Shown: positions 1 through 9,618 of the stretch, piece by piece
How the letters are laid out: the number at the start of each line of letters is the position of its first letter
How positions within the stretch are numbered: the first letter of the stretch is position 1
Made by a program: the position numbers and the translations under genes
From: Paractinoplanes pyxinae
GTDB taxonomy: Bacteria > Actinomycetota > Actinomycetes > Mycobacteriales > Micromonosporaceae
Assembly (NCBI RefSeq): GCF_026626335.1
Contig: NZ_JAPNTZ010000002.1
Location: forward strand, 654,044-718,043
DNA: 64,000 nt
Direction of reading: 5' to 3'
The notes under the pieces: generated by a model
Database searches by the model: none
What the model was told of the DNA's origin: nothing
The model's input: only the letters and a program-made list of their open reading frames with translations

Positions 1-1
1 C

Positions 2-1507
2 ACCGGCGTCGAGTACACGTTCTTCCACATGCACGGCTCGGCCGGCGAGCTGGGCGAGTTCCTGTCCGCGGTCTGCGCCTCGCTGCGTGACCTGCCGATG
101 CACCGGCTCGCCGTCGAGAAGGACCTGCTGCGGGCCGAGGCGAACGGGCGCAGTTCCGGCCCGGCCGACCAGATGGCACTGTGGCGGCACGGGGCCCGCG
201 ACTACGGCCTGTCCAGCTATCCCGAGTGGGGTCTGCCCGCGATCACCGAGGCCGATCTGCGCGAGTGGGTGGAGCGCTACTTCACCCGCGAGAACGCCGT
301 GCTGTGGGTGGCCGGCGACGAGGTGCCGGCCGGCCTGCGGCTGGATCTTCCTTCGGGCGTACGCCGGAAGGCGCCCCCGATGTCGTCGGCGCTGCCGACC
401 ACTCCGGCCTGGTTCCCGGGCCACTCCGGGATGCTGGTCTGGGATTCCGTGGTGCCCCGGGCGCCCCGCTCGGCCGTCTTCGCCGGCGTGCTCGAGCGGG
501 TGATGTTCCGTGAGCTGAGGCAGGAAGGCGGTTTGTCGTACGCGGCCCACGCCTCCTACGAGCCGGTCGGAGCCGACCACGGCCAGGTGACCGCCGTCGC
601 CGATGCGCTGCCCGACAAGCAGGGTGCTGTGCTCGGCGGGTTCGTCGACGTGCTGGCTGCGTTGCGGGTGGGCCGGATCGACGAGGCCGACGTGGCCGCC
701 GTGGTCAAGAAGCAGACCGAGGCGCTGCGGCACGCCGAGGAGCAGGGCGCGCGGCTGCCCGGTCAGGCGCTCAACCTGCTCTCCGGGCGCGACGTGCTCA
801 GCGCCGACGAGGTGATCGACGGGCTGCGCGCGGTCACCGCGGCCGAGGTGGCGCAGGTGGCCGCCGAGGCCTGGGACGCCGGGTTGTTGCAGACCTCGCA
901 CAGCCGGGCCGACTGGGCCGGGTTCACCGCCGCCCCGACCACCTCCGACAGCGCCGTGACCGGCACCAAGTACCCCTCGCTGGACACGCCGGGCGAGAAG
1001 CTGATCGTCGGTTTCGATGGCGTCAGCATCGTCGCCGGGGACAACCGTGCGACCGTGCGGTTCGCCGACTGCGCCATCGTGCGGGCCTGGCCCGACGGCG
1101 GCCGTCAGCTGGTCGGGAGCGACGGCATCGTGGTGTTCGTCGAGCCCACCCTGTTCGAGGGGGCGGCCGACGCGGCCAAGAAGATCGATGCCAGCGTCGC
1201 GCCCGCCGTCCGGGTCGAGCAGCCCGCCCGCGAGCCCGGCCAGATCCCGCAGCCGGAGCCGGAGAAGGCCGCGCCGGCCGAGTCCGCGAAGCCGCGCCGA
1301 GGGATGGCGGGTGAGTGGCGAAGGGTTCTGCTGCTGATGCTGGGCGCCCTGGCCGGATTTGCGACGGCGGGCCAGGTCGGATATGAGCTCGTGAACGGTC
1401 TCACCGGGATTCTCTTCGGCATCCTGGCCGTCGTAGGCGGGTTCGTTTTGGCCGTGCTCTGTGTGATCGGCATCGTCAACACCGTCCGGGACGCCTTCAA
1501 GCCCTGA
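2..1507 (+). CDS. M16-like (insulinase family) peptidase homologue with C-terminal membrane anchor, 5' truncated
   Basis: The reading frame is open from the first bases of the window, so the gene starts upstream and the ATG at 29 is internal. The part present corresponds to the second half of an M16 protein: around residues 150-175 it has the arginine-glutamate ... GLSY arrangement typical of the M16 C domain, where M16 proteins read R-E-x-x-GLxY. The zinc motif HxxEH would lie in the missing N-terminal part, so activity cannot be judged. The tail is unusual: a region of about 100 residues, an Ala/Pro/Glu-rich linker, then two hydrophobic helices near the C terminus (about residues 440-485), suggesting membrane attachment. 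Family call is by motif; substrate unknown. Confidence 0.7.
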   Translation, partial: TGVEYTFFHMHGSAGELGEFLSAVCASLRDLPMHRLAVEKDLLRAEANGRSSGPADQMALWRHGARDYGLSSYPEWGLPAITEADLREWVERYFTRENAVLWVAGDEVPAGLRLDLPSGVRRKAPPMSSALPTTPAWFPGHSGMLVWDSVVPRAPRSAVFAGVLERVMFRELRQEGGLSYAAHASYEPVGADHGQVTAVADALPDKQGAVLGGFVDVLAALRVGRIDEADVAAVVKKQTEALRHAEEQGARLPGQALNLLSGRDVLSADEVIDGLRAVTAAEVAQVAAEAWDAGLLQTSHSRADWAGFTAAPTTSDSAVTGTKYPSLDTPGEKLIVGFDGVSIVAGDNRATVRFADCAIVRAWPDGGRQLVGSDGIVVFVEPTLFEGAADAAKKIDASVAPAVRVEQPAREPGQIPQPEPEKAAPAESAKPRRGMAGEWRRVLLLMLGALAGFATAGQVGYELVNGLTGILFGILAVVGGFVLAVLCVIGIVNTVRDAFKP

Positions 1508-1624
1508 ACTTTGTGCCGTGGTGTTGAGCACCGCGCTGATCGGCGCATGTGGCGTTGCTTACGCATTGCTTACGCGATGGCCTGAGCCGTCGTCGCCCGC
1601 CCGGACCGGGAGCAGGATGGGAGG

Positions 1625-3205
1625 GTGAAGCTTTCGGTGGGCGCCGGGCTGGCCGGCGTGGCCGCCGCCGCGGTCGCGGTCGGTGTGTCCGAGGTCGTGG
1701 CGGTGGCGAGCGGGCCGTTGACCGCGCCGCTGCCGGCCGTGGGCGGCGTGGTCATCGACAACGTGCCCGGGCCGGTCAAGGATTTCGGGGTCAGCGTCTT
1801 CGGCGTGCACGACAAGACCGCGTTGATCGTGGGCACGGGCGTCTTGCTGGCGATTTACGCGTACGGGGTGGGAGTGGCCGCCCTCCGGTCGTGGCGCCTG
1901 GGTCTGGCCGGCATCGGGTTGTTCGCGGTGATCGGCGTGGCCGCCGCGCAGACCCGGCACGACGCGGGCGTCTTCGCCTGGCTGCCCACGGTGGTGGGCG
2001 CCGCGCTGGCCGTCTGGGTGTTGCGCCTGCTGCTCGACCGGGCGGGCGAGCCGGTGCCGGCTCAGACGCCGGTGCTGGTCGGCGCGGGCGGCCCGGGCCC
2101 CGGTCCGGGGGCGCCGCCGCCGGCTGCGCCCGTGACGCCGTACGTCGAAGACCGTCGTTACTTCTTGAAGTTGCTCGGCATCGCCTTCGGCGCGGCGGCC
2201 GCGACCGGATTCGGCGGGCGATGGCTGGCCTCGCGCCGGGCGGTGACCGCGGCCCGCAACGACGTCGTGCTGCCCACGCCTCGCCAGACCGCGCCGCCGC
2301 TGCCCGCCGGCGTCCAAGTGCCGGGAGTGACGCCGTACATCTCGCCCAATAAGGACTTCTACCGCATCGACACCGCGCTGATCCCGCCCCAGGTCGACCC
2401 CTCGACCTGGCAGTTGCGCATCCACGGAATGGTCCGCAACCCGATCACCATCACCTGGGCTCAGCTGCTGCAACGGCCGATGATCGAGCGGTACGTGACC
2501 CTGGCCTGCGTGTCCAACGAGGTCGGGGGCGACCTGATCGGCAACGCGCTGTGGCTCGGAACGCCGATCCGGGAACTGCTCGAGGAGGCCGGTCCGCTAC
2601 CCGGCGCCGACCAGGTCGTGCAGCGCGCGGTGGACGGCTGGACCTGCGGCAGCCCGACGTCGGTGCTGATGGACGGCCGGGACGCGCTGCTCGCGGTCGG
2701 CATGAACGGCGAGCCGCTGCCGGTCGATCACGGCTTCCCGGTGCGGATGGTGGTGCCCGGCCTGTACGGCTACGTCAGCGCCTGCAAGTGGATCACCGAG
2801 ATCGAGCTGAGCCGGTTCTCCGACTTCGACGCCTACTGGGTGCCGCGCGGCTGGTCGCAGCAGGCGCCCATCAAGACGGAGTCGCGGATCGACACGCCCC
2901 GCGACGGGGCCTCGCGCAAACCCGGCCGCGTGGTTGTCGGGGGAGTGGCCTGGGCTCAGCACCGCGGCATCGATAAGGTCGAGGTCCAGGTCGACGATCA
3001 GCCCTGGGCCACGGCGACGCTGGCCGCCACCGTCTCGAGCGACACGTGGCGCGAGTGGAGCTTCGAGTGGCCGGCGACAGCGGGTGAACACCGCCTTCGC
3101 GTACGGGCCACCGACGGCTCCGGGGCGACGCAGACGAGCACACCGGCGCCGCCCGCGCCCGACGGCGCCTCGGGCTGGCACACGATCAAGGTCCAGGTCG
3201 AATAA
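1625..3205 (+). CDS. Membrane-anchored molybdopterin-dependent oxidoreductase (sulfite oxidase family)
   Basis: The protein has 526 residues. The first ~150 hold four hydrophobic helices; a Pro/Gly linker follows, then a twin-arginine-like DRRYFLKLLG segment and the sulfite-oxidase-type molybdopterin domain (about residues 230-430). Cys295 in LACVSNEVGGDLIGNALW is the expected molybdenum ligand. The last ~100 residues resemble the Mo-co dimerisation domain. The start is GTG directly after GGGAGG, and an in-frame stop 42 bases upstream rules out anything longer. The family oxidises or reduces sulfur or other oxo substrates; the electron partner here is unknown, though the N-terminal membrane domain might deliver electrons to the respiratory chain. 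It stands alone, followed by the convergent whiB gene. Confidence 0.85.
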   Translation: MKLSVGAGLAGVAAAAVAVGVSEVVAVASGPLTAPLPAVGGVVIDNVPGPVKDFGVSVFGVHDKTALIVGTGVLLAIYAYGVGVAALRSWRLGLAGIGLFAVIGVAAAQTRHDAGVFAWLPTVVGAALAVWVLRLLLDRAGEPVPAQTPVLVGAGGPGPGPGAPPPAAPVTPYVEDRRYFLKLLGIAFGAAAATGFGGRWLASRRAVTAARNDVVLPTPRQTAPPLPAGVQVPGVTPYISPNKDFYRIDTALIPPQVDPSTWQLRIHGMVRNPITITWAQLLQRPMIERYVTLACVSNEVGGDLIGNALWLGTPIRELLEEAGPLPGADQVVQRAVDGWTCGSPTSVLMDGRDALLAVGMNGEPLPVDHGFPVRMVVPGLYGYVSACKWITEIELSRFSDFDAYWVPRGWSQQAPIKTESRIDTPRDGASRKPGRVVVGGVAWAQHRGIDKVEVQVDDQPWATATLAATVSSDTWREWSFEWPATAGEHRLRVRATDGSGATQTSTPAPPAPDGASGWHTIKVQVE

Positions 3206-3369
3206 GTGCCGGTTACTTGAAGGCCGCACCAGTGGTCCGTCGTCGGTGCGCAAGTCGCTCATACGGTGGGTTGCATGTCCACCGATGCGGTTGATGAAGA
3301 GCCGTCGAACAACTCGACCCGGCCCCCGACAGGGGACCGGATCGTCATGGTCATACCGGCTCGCCGGCG

Positions 3370-3759
3370 TCAGGCCGCGGGTGCCTGCCGCTGCGCCGGA
3401 ACTGCCGACTTGTGGGGCCGGCCGAGCCGGGCCTCGAGCCGGGCAAGGTCGACACGTCCGTGATGGCGGTCGGCGGTGTCCTCCCAACCGACCGCGAGCA
3501 GCCGCAGCCGCTCCGCCTCGGTGAGGCCGCCCCAGACTCCGTACGGCTCACGAACCGCGAGGGCGTGGGCGGCACACTCGGCCCGAACCGGGCACGCGCC
3601 GCACATGCTCTTGGCTTTGGCCTCCCGGCGGTTGCGGGAAGACCCGCGCTCGCCGTCCGGGTGGAAGAACTGCGCACTGTCCCGGCCCCGGCACAGGCCC
3701 AGTCGCTGCCAGTCCCACAGGTCGGCGATGGGCCCGGGCAATCTGCGAACGTTCGACAT
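3370..3759 (-). CDS. whiB: WhiB-family iron-sulfur transcriptional regulator (WhiB3/WhiD type)
   Basis: The 129-residue protein carries the four cluster cysteines C23, C53, C56 and C62 (C-x29-C-x2-C-x5-C) and the GVWGG turn followed by an arginine-containing segment, the full WhiB signature. The start ATG is preceded by GGAGG at good spacing. Wbl proteins bind a 4Fe-4S cluster and act with the principal sigma factor, often as redox or NO sensors. The context (BldM-like regulator next door, then DUF5319 and guaB) is that of Streptomyces whiD-bldM and Mycobacterium whiB3, so this is probably the ortholog governing late differentiation. That orthology is inferred from gene order and family resemblance, not from a tree. 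Confidence 0.93.
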   Translation of the reverse strand: MSNVRRLPGPIADLWDWQRLGLCRGRDSAQFFHPDGERGSSRNRREAKAKSMCGACPVRAECAAHALAVREPYGVWGGLTEAERLRLLAVGWEDTADRHHGRVDLARLEARLGRPHKSAVPAQRQAPAA

Positions 3760-3959
3760 GGAACACCCTCCTCCCGCGCGGCACCGCGGTGTGTCGTCAT
3801 GAGGGCCCTTGCTCAGGCCTGCCGCGGTGTTACCCCGGTGATCCCCGGCTCACACGCAACTCGTCGATGTCTTCTGAAGTCGCATGACACCGGCCTGGCA
3901 AGTCATACCGATCTTTCCCATTTTTTCCATCTAAAGCGCGTAATGCTGCGGCCCTCGCG

Positions 3960-3988
3960 TGATCTCCTCTGAGAGAGAAGGAGGATCA
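3960..3988 (+). promoter_or_regulatory. Hairpin enclosing the ribosome binding site of the BldM-like regulator
   Basis: TGATC-TCCT (3960-3968) can pair with AGGA-g-GATCA (3979-3988), placing the AAGGAGG ribosome site of the downstream GTG start in the 3' arm. There is one bulged G. This could limit translation initiation. It is a by-eye pairing only. An AT-rich patch at about 3905-3940, rare in this genome, lies just upstream and may hold the promoter. Confidence 0.35.
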
Positions 3989-3990
3989 CT

Positions 3991-4845
3991 GTGCGTACCG
4001 TCCTCGTGTGCGTCCGTACCCCGCTGGCGGCCCAGACCGTCGCGTCCACCGCGGCCCGGCTCGGCATGACCGGCGTCGTCCGGACCGCGGTCAGCGAGAC
4101 CGAGGCCATGATCCGCCTGGCTGAACGGCCGGCTGAAGTGGTCCTGGCTGACACCGCCGTGACTCGTCCCGACAGCGTCGGCTTCACCCGGCGCGTCCTG
4201 GCCCGTGCCCCGCAGGCGCAGGTAGTGCTCTTCGGCGCCGAAGACCCCCGGGTGGCCGCGGCGGCCGTCGCCGCCGGCGCCCGCGGCGTCATCCGCGGCG
4301 TCGAGCACGACCTGGTCAGCGTCGTCGCCAAGGCGCTGCTCCTGCTGCTGCTCCCGGTGCGCCCGCAGGGCATGCCGATCAACGGAGCCAACGCCCAGCC
4401 CGCCACCGTGGCCGGCGGGGCCCGCAACAACAACTCGACGGCGGCCCGGACCGCCTATCAGAACGGTGGGCTCGGCATGGGCTCACCCAACGCGGCCTCC
4501 GTGCCGGCCGTGCTCGGGCCCAACGCGCCGATGGTGCCGGCCCAGCGTGGCGACGCCCCGATCGACCCGGCCACCGGCCGGCCGATGGTGGCCTGGCCCG
4601 GCAACGAGACGCAGGTCGGCGTGGCCGACCCGGCGCCCGCTGGACGGCGGCTCACGCTCACCGAGCGCGAGCTGCAGGTGCTGCGGGGGATGGCCGACGG
4701 CAAGAGCAACGCCGAGATCGGCCGGGAACTGTTCGTCTCGGAGGACACCGTCAAGACCCACGCCCGGCGGCTCTTCCGGAAACTGGGGGCCAGGGACCGC
4801 GCCCACGCGGTGGCCGCCGGCTTCCGGGCCGGGCTGGTGGCGTAA
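3991..4845 (+). CDS. BldM-like atypical response regulator with degenerate receiver and LuxR HTH
   Basis: The protein has 284 residues. Residues 1-115 have the length and hydrophobic pattern of a receiver domain. The acidic pair after the first strand is missing (LVCVRT replaces the usual DD), and the conserved lysine position reads R (VIRG), although an aspartate is present at D54. Residues 122-218 form an unusually long Asn/Pro/Ala-rich linker. Residues 221-284 are a LuxR/NarL helix-turn-helix with the stretch SNAEIGRELFVSEDTVKTHA, close to the BldM C terminus. BldM is about 200 residues, so the linker is an expansion. GTG start with AAGGAGG. The location beside whiB supports a role in sporulation control; phosphorylation-independent action is likely. 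Confidence 0.8.
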   Translation: MRTVLVCVRTPLAAQTVASTAARLGMTGVVRTAVSETEAMIRLAERPAEVVLADTAVTRPDSVGFTRRVLARAPQAQVVLFGAEDPRVAAAAVAAGARGVIRGVEHDLVSVVAKALLLLLLPVRPQGMPINGANAQPATVAGGARNNNSTAARTAYQNGGLGMGSPNAASVPAVLGPNAPMVPAQRGDAPIDPATGRPMVAWPGNETQVGVADPAPAGRRLTLTERELQVLRGMADGKSNAEIGRELFVSEDTVKTHARRLFRKLGARDRAHAVAAGFRAGLVA

Positions 4846-4867
4846 CAGCGGGGGCCGGCGAGCGCCG

Positions 4868-4942
4868 CCGGTGAGATGGCAGTCGGTTTTTCGACGCCCG
4901 CGGGGTTTGCGGGTGGCGGAAAATCGCCTGCCATCTCACCGG
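4868..4942. terminator. Long inverted repeat, probable bidirectional terminator
   Basis: Arms 4868-4893 and 4917-4942 match at 23 of 26 positions; the 23-base loop contains its own CCCGC/GCGGG hairpin. It lies between the convergent LuxR regulator and DUF5319 genes, where a shared terminator is expected. There is no uridine run on the plus side. A GC-rich GAGCGAAGCGGAG tract and a CCCCCTTTTT run follow at 4957-5002. Confidence 0.6.
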
Positions 4943-4997
4943 TTACAAGGCGATCGCCCGCGGAGCGAAGCGGAGCTGGCAGGCTCCGTCCCCCTTT

Positions 4998-5423
4998 TTA
5001 TTCTTTCTCTTCCTCGTTGCCCTCGGTCAGCGTGTCGTGCACGCCGTCGGCGTAGCCGCGCGCGTACTCCCACGTGACGTAGTGCTCGGGGTCGGGGTCG
5101 AAGGCCGGCTCGTGCACGCGCGGGCGCCCGCTGCTCAGCAGATGGCGCAGATTGCCGCGCAGCAGATCCCAGTCGAAATAGTGCGGCTCGTGACAGTCCT
5201 CGCACTCGATGACGAGGCCGCGGATGCCGGTCGGGCTCAGGAGCGCCTGATAGATCTCGAGGTCGGAAAGATCCTCGAGAACGTCCTGCCGTTCGGCGTC
5301 GGTCAGCGGCTCGGCCTCGGCGTCCTCCTCGAGGTCGTCGAGCCCGGCGGCCGGGTCGGTGGGATCGCCGTTGAACGGGTCGATCGGCTCATCTTGCACC
5401 CCCTTACCGTACTCACCCTTCAC
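4998..5423 (-). CDS. DUF5319 family protein
   Basis: A small acidic protein of 141 residues (shorter if the second start is used). It has an Asp/Pro/Glu-rich N terminus (PIDPFNGDPTDP), a central IECEDCHEPHYFDWDLL segment with a C-x2-C pair that may bind metal, and a Glu-rich tail. It resembles the actinobacterial DUF5319 family, whose M. tuberculosis member (Rv3412) sits beside guaB as here. Function unknown. Two GTG starts are possible: 5423, without a visible ribosome site, and 5399, which begins with the conserved (V)QDEPIDPF but has its purine-rich tract immediately adjacent. Homologues I recall favour the shorter form. Confidence 0.75.
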   Translation of the reverse strand: MKGEYGKGVQDEPIDPFNGDPTDPAAGLDDLEEDAEAEPLTDAERQDVLEDLSDLEIYQALLSPTGIRGLVIECEDCHEPHYFDWDLLRGNLRHLLSSGRPRVHEPAFDPDPEHYVTWEYARGYADGVHDTLTEGNEEEKE

Positions 5424-5472
5424 GGATGTGTGCTGGCCCGCACGTGCTGTCCGTCGCGCGAGGCTCCGGAGA

Positions 5473-5498
5473 ACGGATGGGTACGATGAACCATCCGT
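5473..5498 (+). promoter_or_regulatory. Inverted repeat over the putative guaB -10 region
   Basis: ACGGATGG (5473-5480) and CCATCCGT (5491-5498) are perfect 8-base arms around GTACGATGAA, which contains TACGAT, a good -10 hexamer. The guaB start is 24 bases downstream. No convincing -35 is visible. It could be an operator or, if transcribed, a hairpin; the two cannot be told apart from sequence. Confidence 0.35.
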
Positions 5499-5512
5499 CT
5501 TCCAGCTTTTAG

Positions 5513-7009
<1,497 letters not shown>

Positions 7010-7023
7010 GAAGAAGAGAAGGC

Positions 7024-8142
7024 ATGCGCGACGTAGTGGAGATCGGTCTCGGCAAGACCGCCCAGCGGGGGTACCACCTGGACGAGATCGCCATCGTCCC
7101 GAGCCGGCGCACCCGCGACGTGGACGACGTGTCCACCGAGTGGCGCGTCGACGCGTACCCCTTCAAGATCCCCTGCGTCGCGCATCCCTCCGACGCGACC
7201 ATGAGCCCGGAATCGGCTATCGCCCTGGGCCAGCTCGGTGGCCTGGGCGTGCTCAACGCCGAGGGCCTGTGGACCCGCTACGAGGACCCGAGCAAGATCC
7301 TCGAAGAACTCGCGTCGCTCGACGAGGACGCGGACGCCACCCGGCGCCTGCAAGAGGTCTACTCCGAGCCGATCAAGCCCGAGCTGATCGCCGAGCGGGT
7401 GCGCACGATGCGCGAGGGCGGCATCACCGTCGCCGTGCGGGTGTCGCCGCAGCACACGCTCGCGCTGGCCCCGGTGGTGCTCGACGCGGGCGTCGACCTG
7501 CTGGTCATCCAGGGCACCCTGGTCAGCGCCGAGCATGTGTCCACGACGGACGAACCGCTGAACCTCAAAGAGTTCATCGCCGACCTCGACCTGCCGGTGA
7601 TCGTCGGCGGCTGCACCGACTACAAGACGGCGCTGCACCTCATGCGTACGGGCGCGGCCGGCGTCATCGTCGGCGTCGGCGCCGACGAGTGGTCGACGAC
7701 CGACACGGTGCTCGGCATCCGCGTGCCGATGGCGACCGCGATCGCCGACGCCGCCGCGGCCCGCCGCGACTACCTCGACGAGACCGGCGGCCGGTACGTC
7801 CACCTGATCGCCGACGGCGGCATCTCCACCTCGGGTGACATCGCCAAGGCGATCGGCTGCGGCGCCGACGCGGTCATGCTGGGCGAGCCGCTGTCGCTGG
7901 CCGAGGGCGCTCCGGCCGGTGGCGCCTGGTGGCACTCGTCGGCCAGCCACCCGCAGCTGCCGCGCGGCGGCTTCTGCATCGCCGGCGAGCCCGACGGCAC
8001 GCTGGAAGAGCTGCTGTTCGGCCCGGCCGACCGGCCCGACGGGCAGCTCAACCTGTTCGGCGGCCTGCGGCGGGCGATGGCCAAGTGCGGCTACCGCGAC
8101 GTCAAAGAGTTCCAGAAGGTCGCGCTGGTCCTCGACCGCTGA
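7024..8142 (+). CDS. guaB3: GuaB3 family IMP dehydrogenase-related protein
   Basis: A 372-residue paralog of GuaB that lacks CBS domains, like the actinobacterial GuaB3 of M. tuberculosis (about 375 residues, also adjacent to guaB). The barrel and the dinucleotide region ([23 protein letters not shown]) are clear. At the catalytic loop GuaB reads [10 protein letters not shown], whereas this protein reads GVGADEWSTT, so the nucleophile cysteine aligns with S224. It is therefore unlikely to run the normal covalent E-XMP* chemistry; its role in actinobacteria is unsettled. ATG start with AGGAAGAAGAGAAGG upstream, cotranscribed with guaB. Confidence 0.9.
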   Translation: MRDVVEIGLGKTAQRGYHLDEIAIVPSRRTRDVDDVSTEWRVDAYPFKIPCVAHPSDATMSPESAIALGQLGGLGVLNAEGLWTRYEDPSKILEELASLDEDADATRRLQEVYSEPIKPELIAERVRTMREGGITVAVRVSPQHTLALAPVVLDAGVDLLVIQGTLVSAEHVSTTDEPLNLKEFIADLDLPVIVGGCTDYKTALHLMRTGAAGVIVGVGADEWSTTDTVLGIRVPMATAIADAAAARRDYLDETGGRYVHLIADGGISTSGDIAKAIGCGADAVMLGEPLSLAEGAPAGGAWWHSSASHPQLPRGGFCIAGEPDGTLEELLFGPADRPDGQLNLFGGLRRAMAKCGYRDVKEFQKVALVLDR

Positions 8143-8174
8143 CGCCCTTTCCCCGTCCTTTCGGGTGACGGCGC

Positions 8175-8180
8175 TAACCT
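8175..8180 (+). promoter_or_regulatory. Candidate -10 for a leaderless M1 peptidase transcript
   Basis: TAACCT lies 7 bases before the ATG at 8188, the spacing at which transcription would begin at or next to the start codon. No ribosome site and no clear -35 are seen, so this is a weak call taken together with similar cases at guaA, the second Nudix gene and purN. Confidence 0.35.
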
Positions 8181-8187
8181 CGCGCCT

Positions 8188-9615
8188 ATGAGGCGTACGG
8201 GTGTTGCCGCAGTTCTTTGTGTCGCGTTGACGGTGGCCGGTTGTTCCGCTGACGACGAGCCGGCGCAGACCCCGTCGGCCACACCTTCCTCCGCGCCGGC
8301 CTTCGCTCCCGGCGCGGAGGGCATCGGTGACCCGTACTTCCCGAAGTACGGCAACGGCGGCTACGACGTCGCCGGCTACGACCTGAAGCTGCGCTTCGAC
8401 CCGAAGACGGACCAGCTCACCGGCACCGCGACGATCACCGCGACCGCCACCCAGGACCTGTCCCGGTTCAACTTCGACCTGTCCAAGCTGACCGCGAAGA
8501 ACGTGACGGTCGACGGCGTCCGGGCGTCGTCGAAGGCCGAGGGCACCGAGCTGGTCGTCACCCCGGCCCAGGGCATCGTCAACGGCCGCCCGTTCACCGT
8601 GGTGGTCGAGTACGGCGGCCGGCCGGCCCAGCTGGGCAACGCGGTGCTCGGCCAGGGCGGCTGGCTCGAGAACGGGCAGGGCGCCATCGCGCTCGGCCAG
8701 CCCGAGTCGGCCAGCACCTGGTTCCCGGTGAACGACCACCCGTCCGACAAGGCCACCTTCAAGCTCGAGATGACCGTGCCCGAGGGCGTCGAGGCGATCA
8801 GCAACGGCGTGCCCGGCCCGCGCCGCACCACCGGCGGCTGGACGACGTGGAGCTGGTCGGAGGGTTCGCCCATGGCGAGCTACCTGGCCATGGTGGTGAT
8901 CGGGCAGTACCGGGTCACCACCACCACGCACAACGGCAAGCCGCTGGTGCTCGCCGTCGCCGAGTCGCTGCCGGCGAACGGGCCGGCCGCTCAGTCGCTG
9001 GGTAAGACGGCCGAGATCACCGACTTCCTGGCCACCAAGTTCGGGCCGTACCCGTTCGACGCCAACGGCGGGGTCGCGGTGGACGACCGGAAGATCGGCT
9101 ACGCGCTCGAGACGCAGAGCCGCCCCGTCTACGGTCCCGCGTTCTTCAACGGCGGCCCGAACGAGTCGGTGATCGCCCACGAGCTGGCCCACCAGTGGTT
9201 CGGCGACAGCGTGGCCCTCGAGAAGTGGCAGGACATCTGGCTCAACGAGGGCTTCGCGACCTACGCCGAGTGGATGTGGGACGAGCACAAGGGCACCCAG
9301 ACGATCGAGCAGAGCTTCGACGACGTCTACAACTCGTACCCGTGGAACCAGCCCGGCGAGGCCGGCAACCCGGGCGCCGAGCGGATCTTCGGCAACGCCG
9401 TCTATCAGCGCGGCGGCATGACGGTCTACGCCCTGCGCAAGACCATCGGCGACGCCGCCTTCGACCAGCTGCTCAAGCGGTGGACCACCGAGCACAAGGA
9501 CGGCAACGCCAGCACCGACGACCTGATCGCCCTGGCCGAGCAGGTGTCGGGCAAGCAGCTCGACGACCTTTTCCAGTCGTGGCTGTTCACCACCGGCAAG
9601 CCGGCCAAGCCCTGA
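8188..9615 (+). CDS. M1 family zinc metallopeptidase, lipoprotein
   Basis: The 475-residue protein starts with a lipoprotein signal (lipobox VAGC, about residue 19), so it is exported and lipid-anchored. The N-terminal beta domain (about 50-240) has the M1 fold pattern. The catalytic motif is complete: H331-E-L-A-H335 followed by E354 in WLNEGFATY. The aminopeptidase exopeptidase motif GAMEN is replaced by GYALETQ, which still supplies a glutamate. At 475 residues it lacks the large C-terminal helical domain of PepN. It probably trims peptides outside the membrane. No -35/-10 beyond TAACCT was recognised. Confidence 0.9.
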   Translation: MRRTGVAAVLCVALTVAGCSADDEPAQTPSATPSSAPAFAPGAEGIGDPYFPKYGNGGYDVAGYDLKLRFDPKTDQLTGTATITATATQDLSRFNFDLSKLTAKNVTVDGVRASSKAEGTELVVTPAQGIVNGRPFTVVVEYGGRPAQLGNAVLGQGGWLENGQGAIALGQPESASTWFPVNDHPSDKATFKLEMTVPEGVEAISNGVPGPRRTTGGWTTWSWSEGSPMASYLAMVVIGQYRVTTTTHNGKPLVLAVAESLPANGPAAQSLGKTAEITDFLATKFGPYPFDANGGVAVDDRKIGYALETQSRPVYGPAFFNGGPNESVIAHELAHQWFGDSVALEKWQDIWLNEGFATYAEWMWDEHKGTQTIEQSFDDVYNSYPWNQPGEAGNPGAERIFGNAVYQRGGMTVYALRKTIGDAAFDQLLKRWTTEHKDGNASTDDLIALAEQVSGKQLDDLFQSWLFTTGKPAKP

Positions 9616-9618
9616 CGG

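Noticed and set aside
3274..3463. Small ORF starting MSTDAVDEEPSNNSTRP running into whiB antisense
   Set aside because: The first ~28 residues look protein-like, but the rest is antisense to whiB, there is no ribosome site, and no family resemblance.
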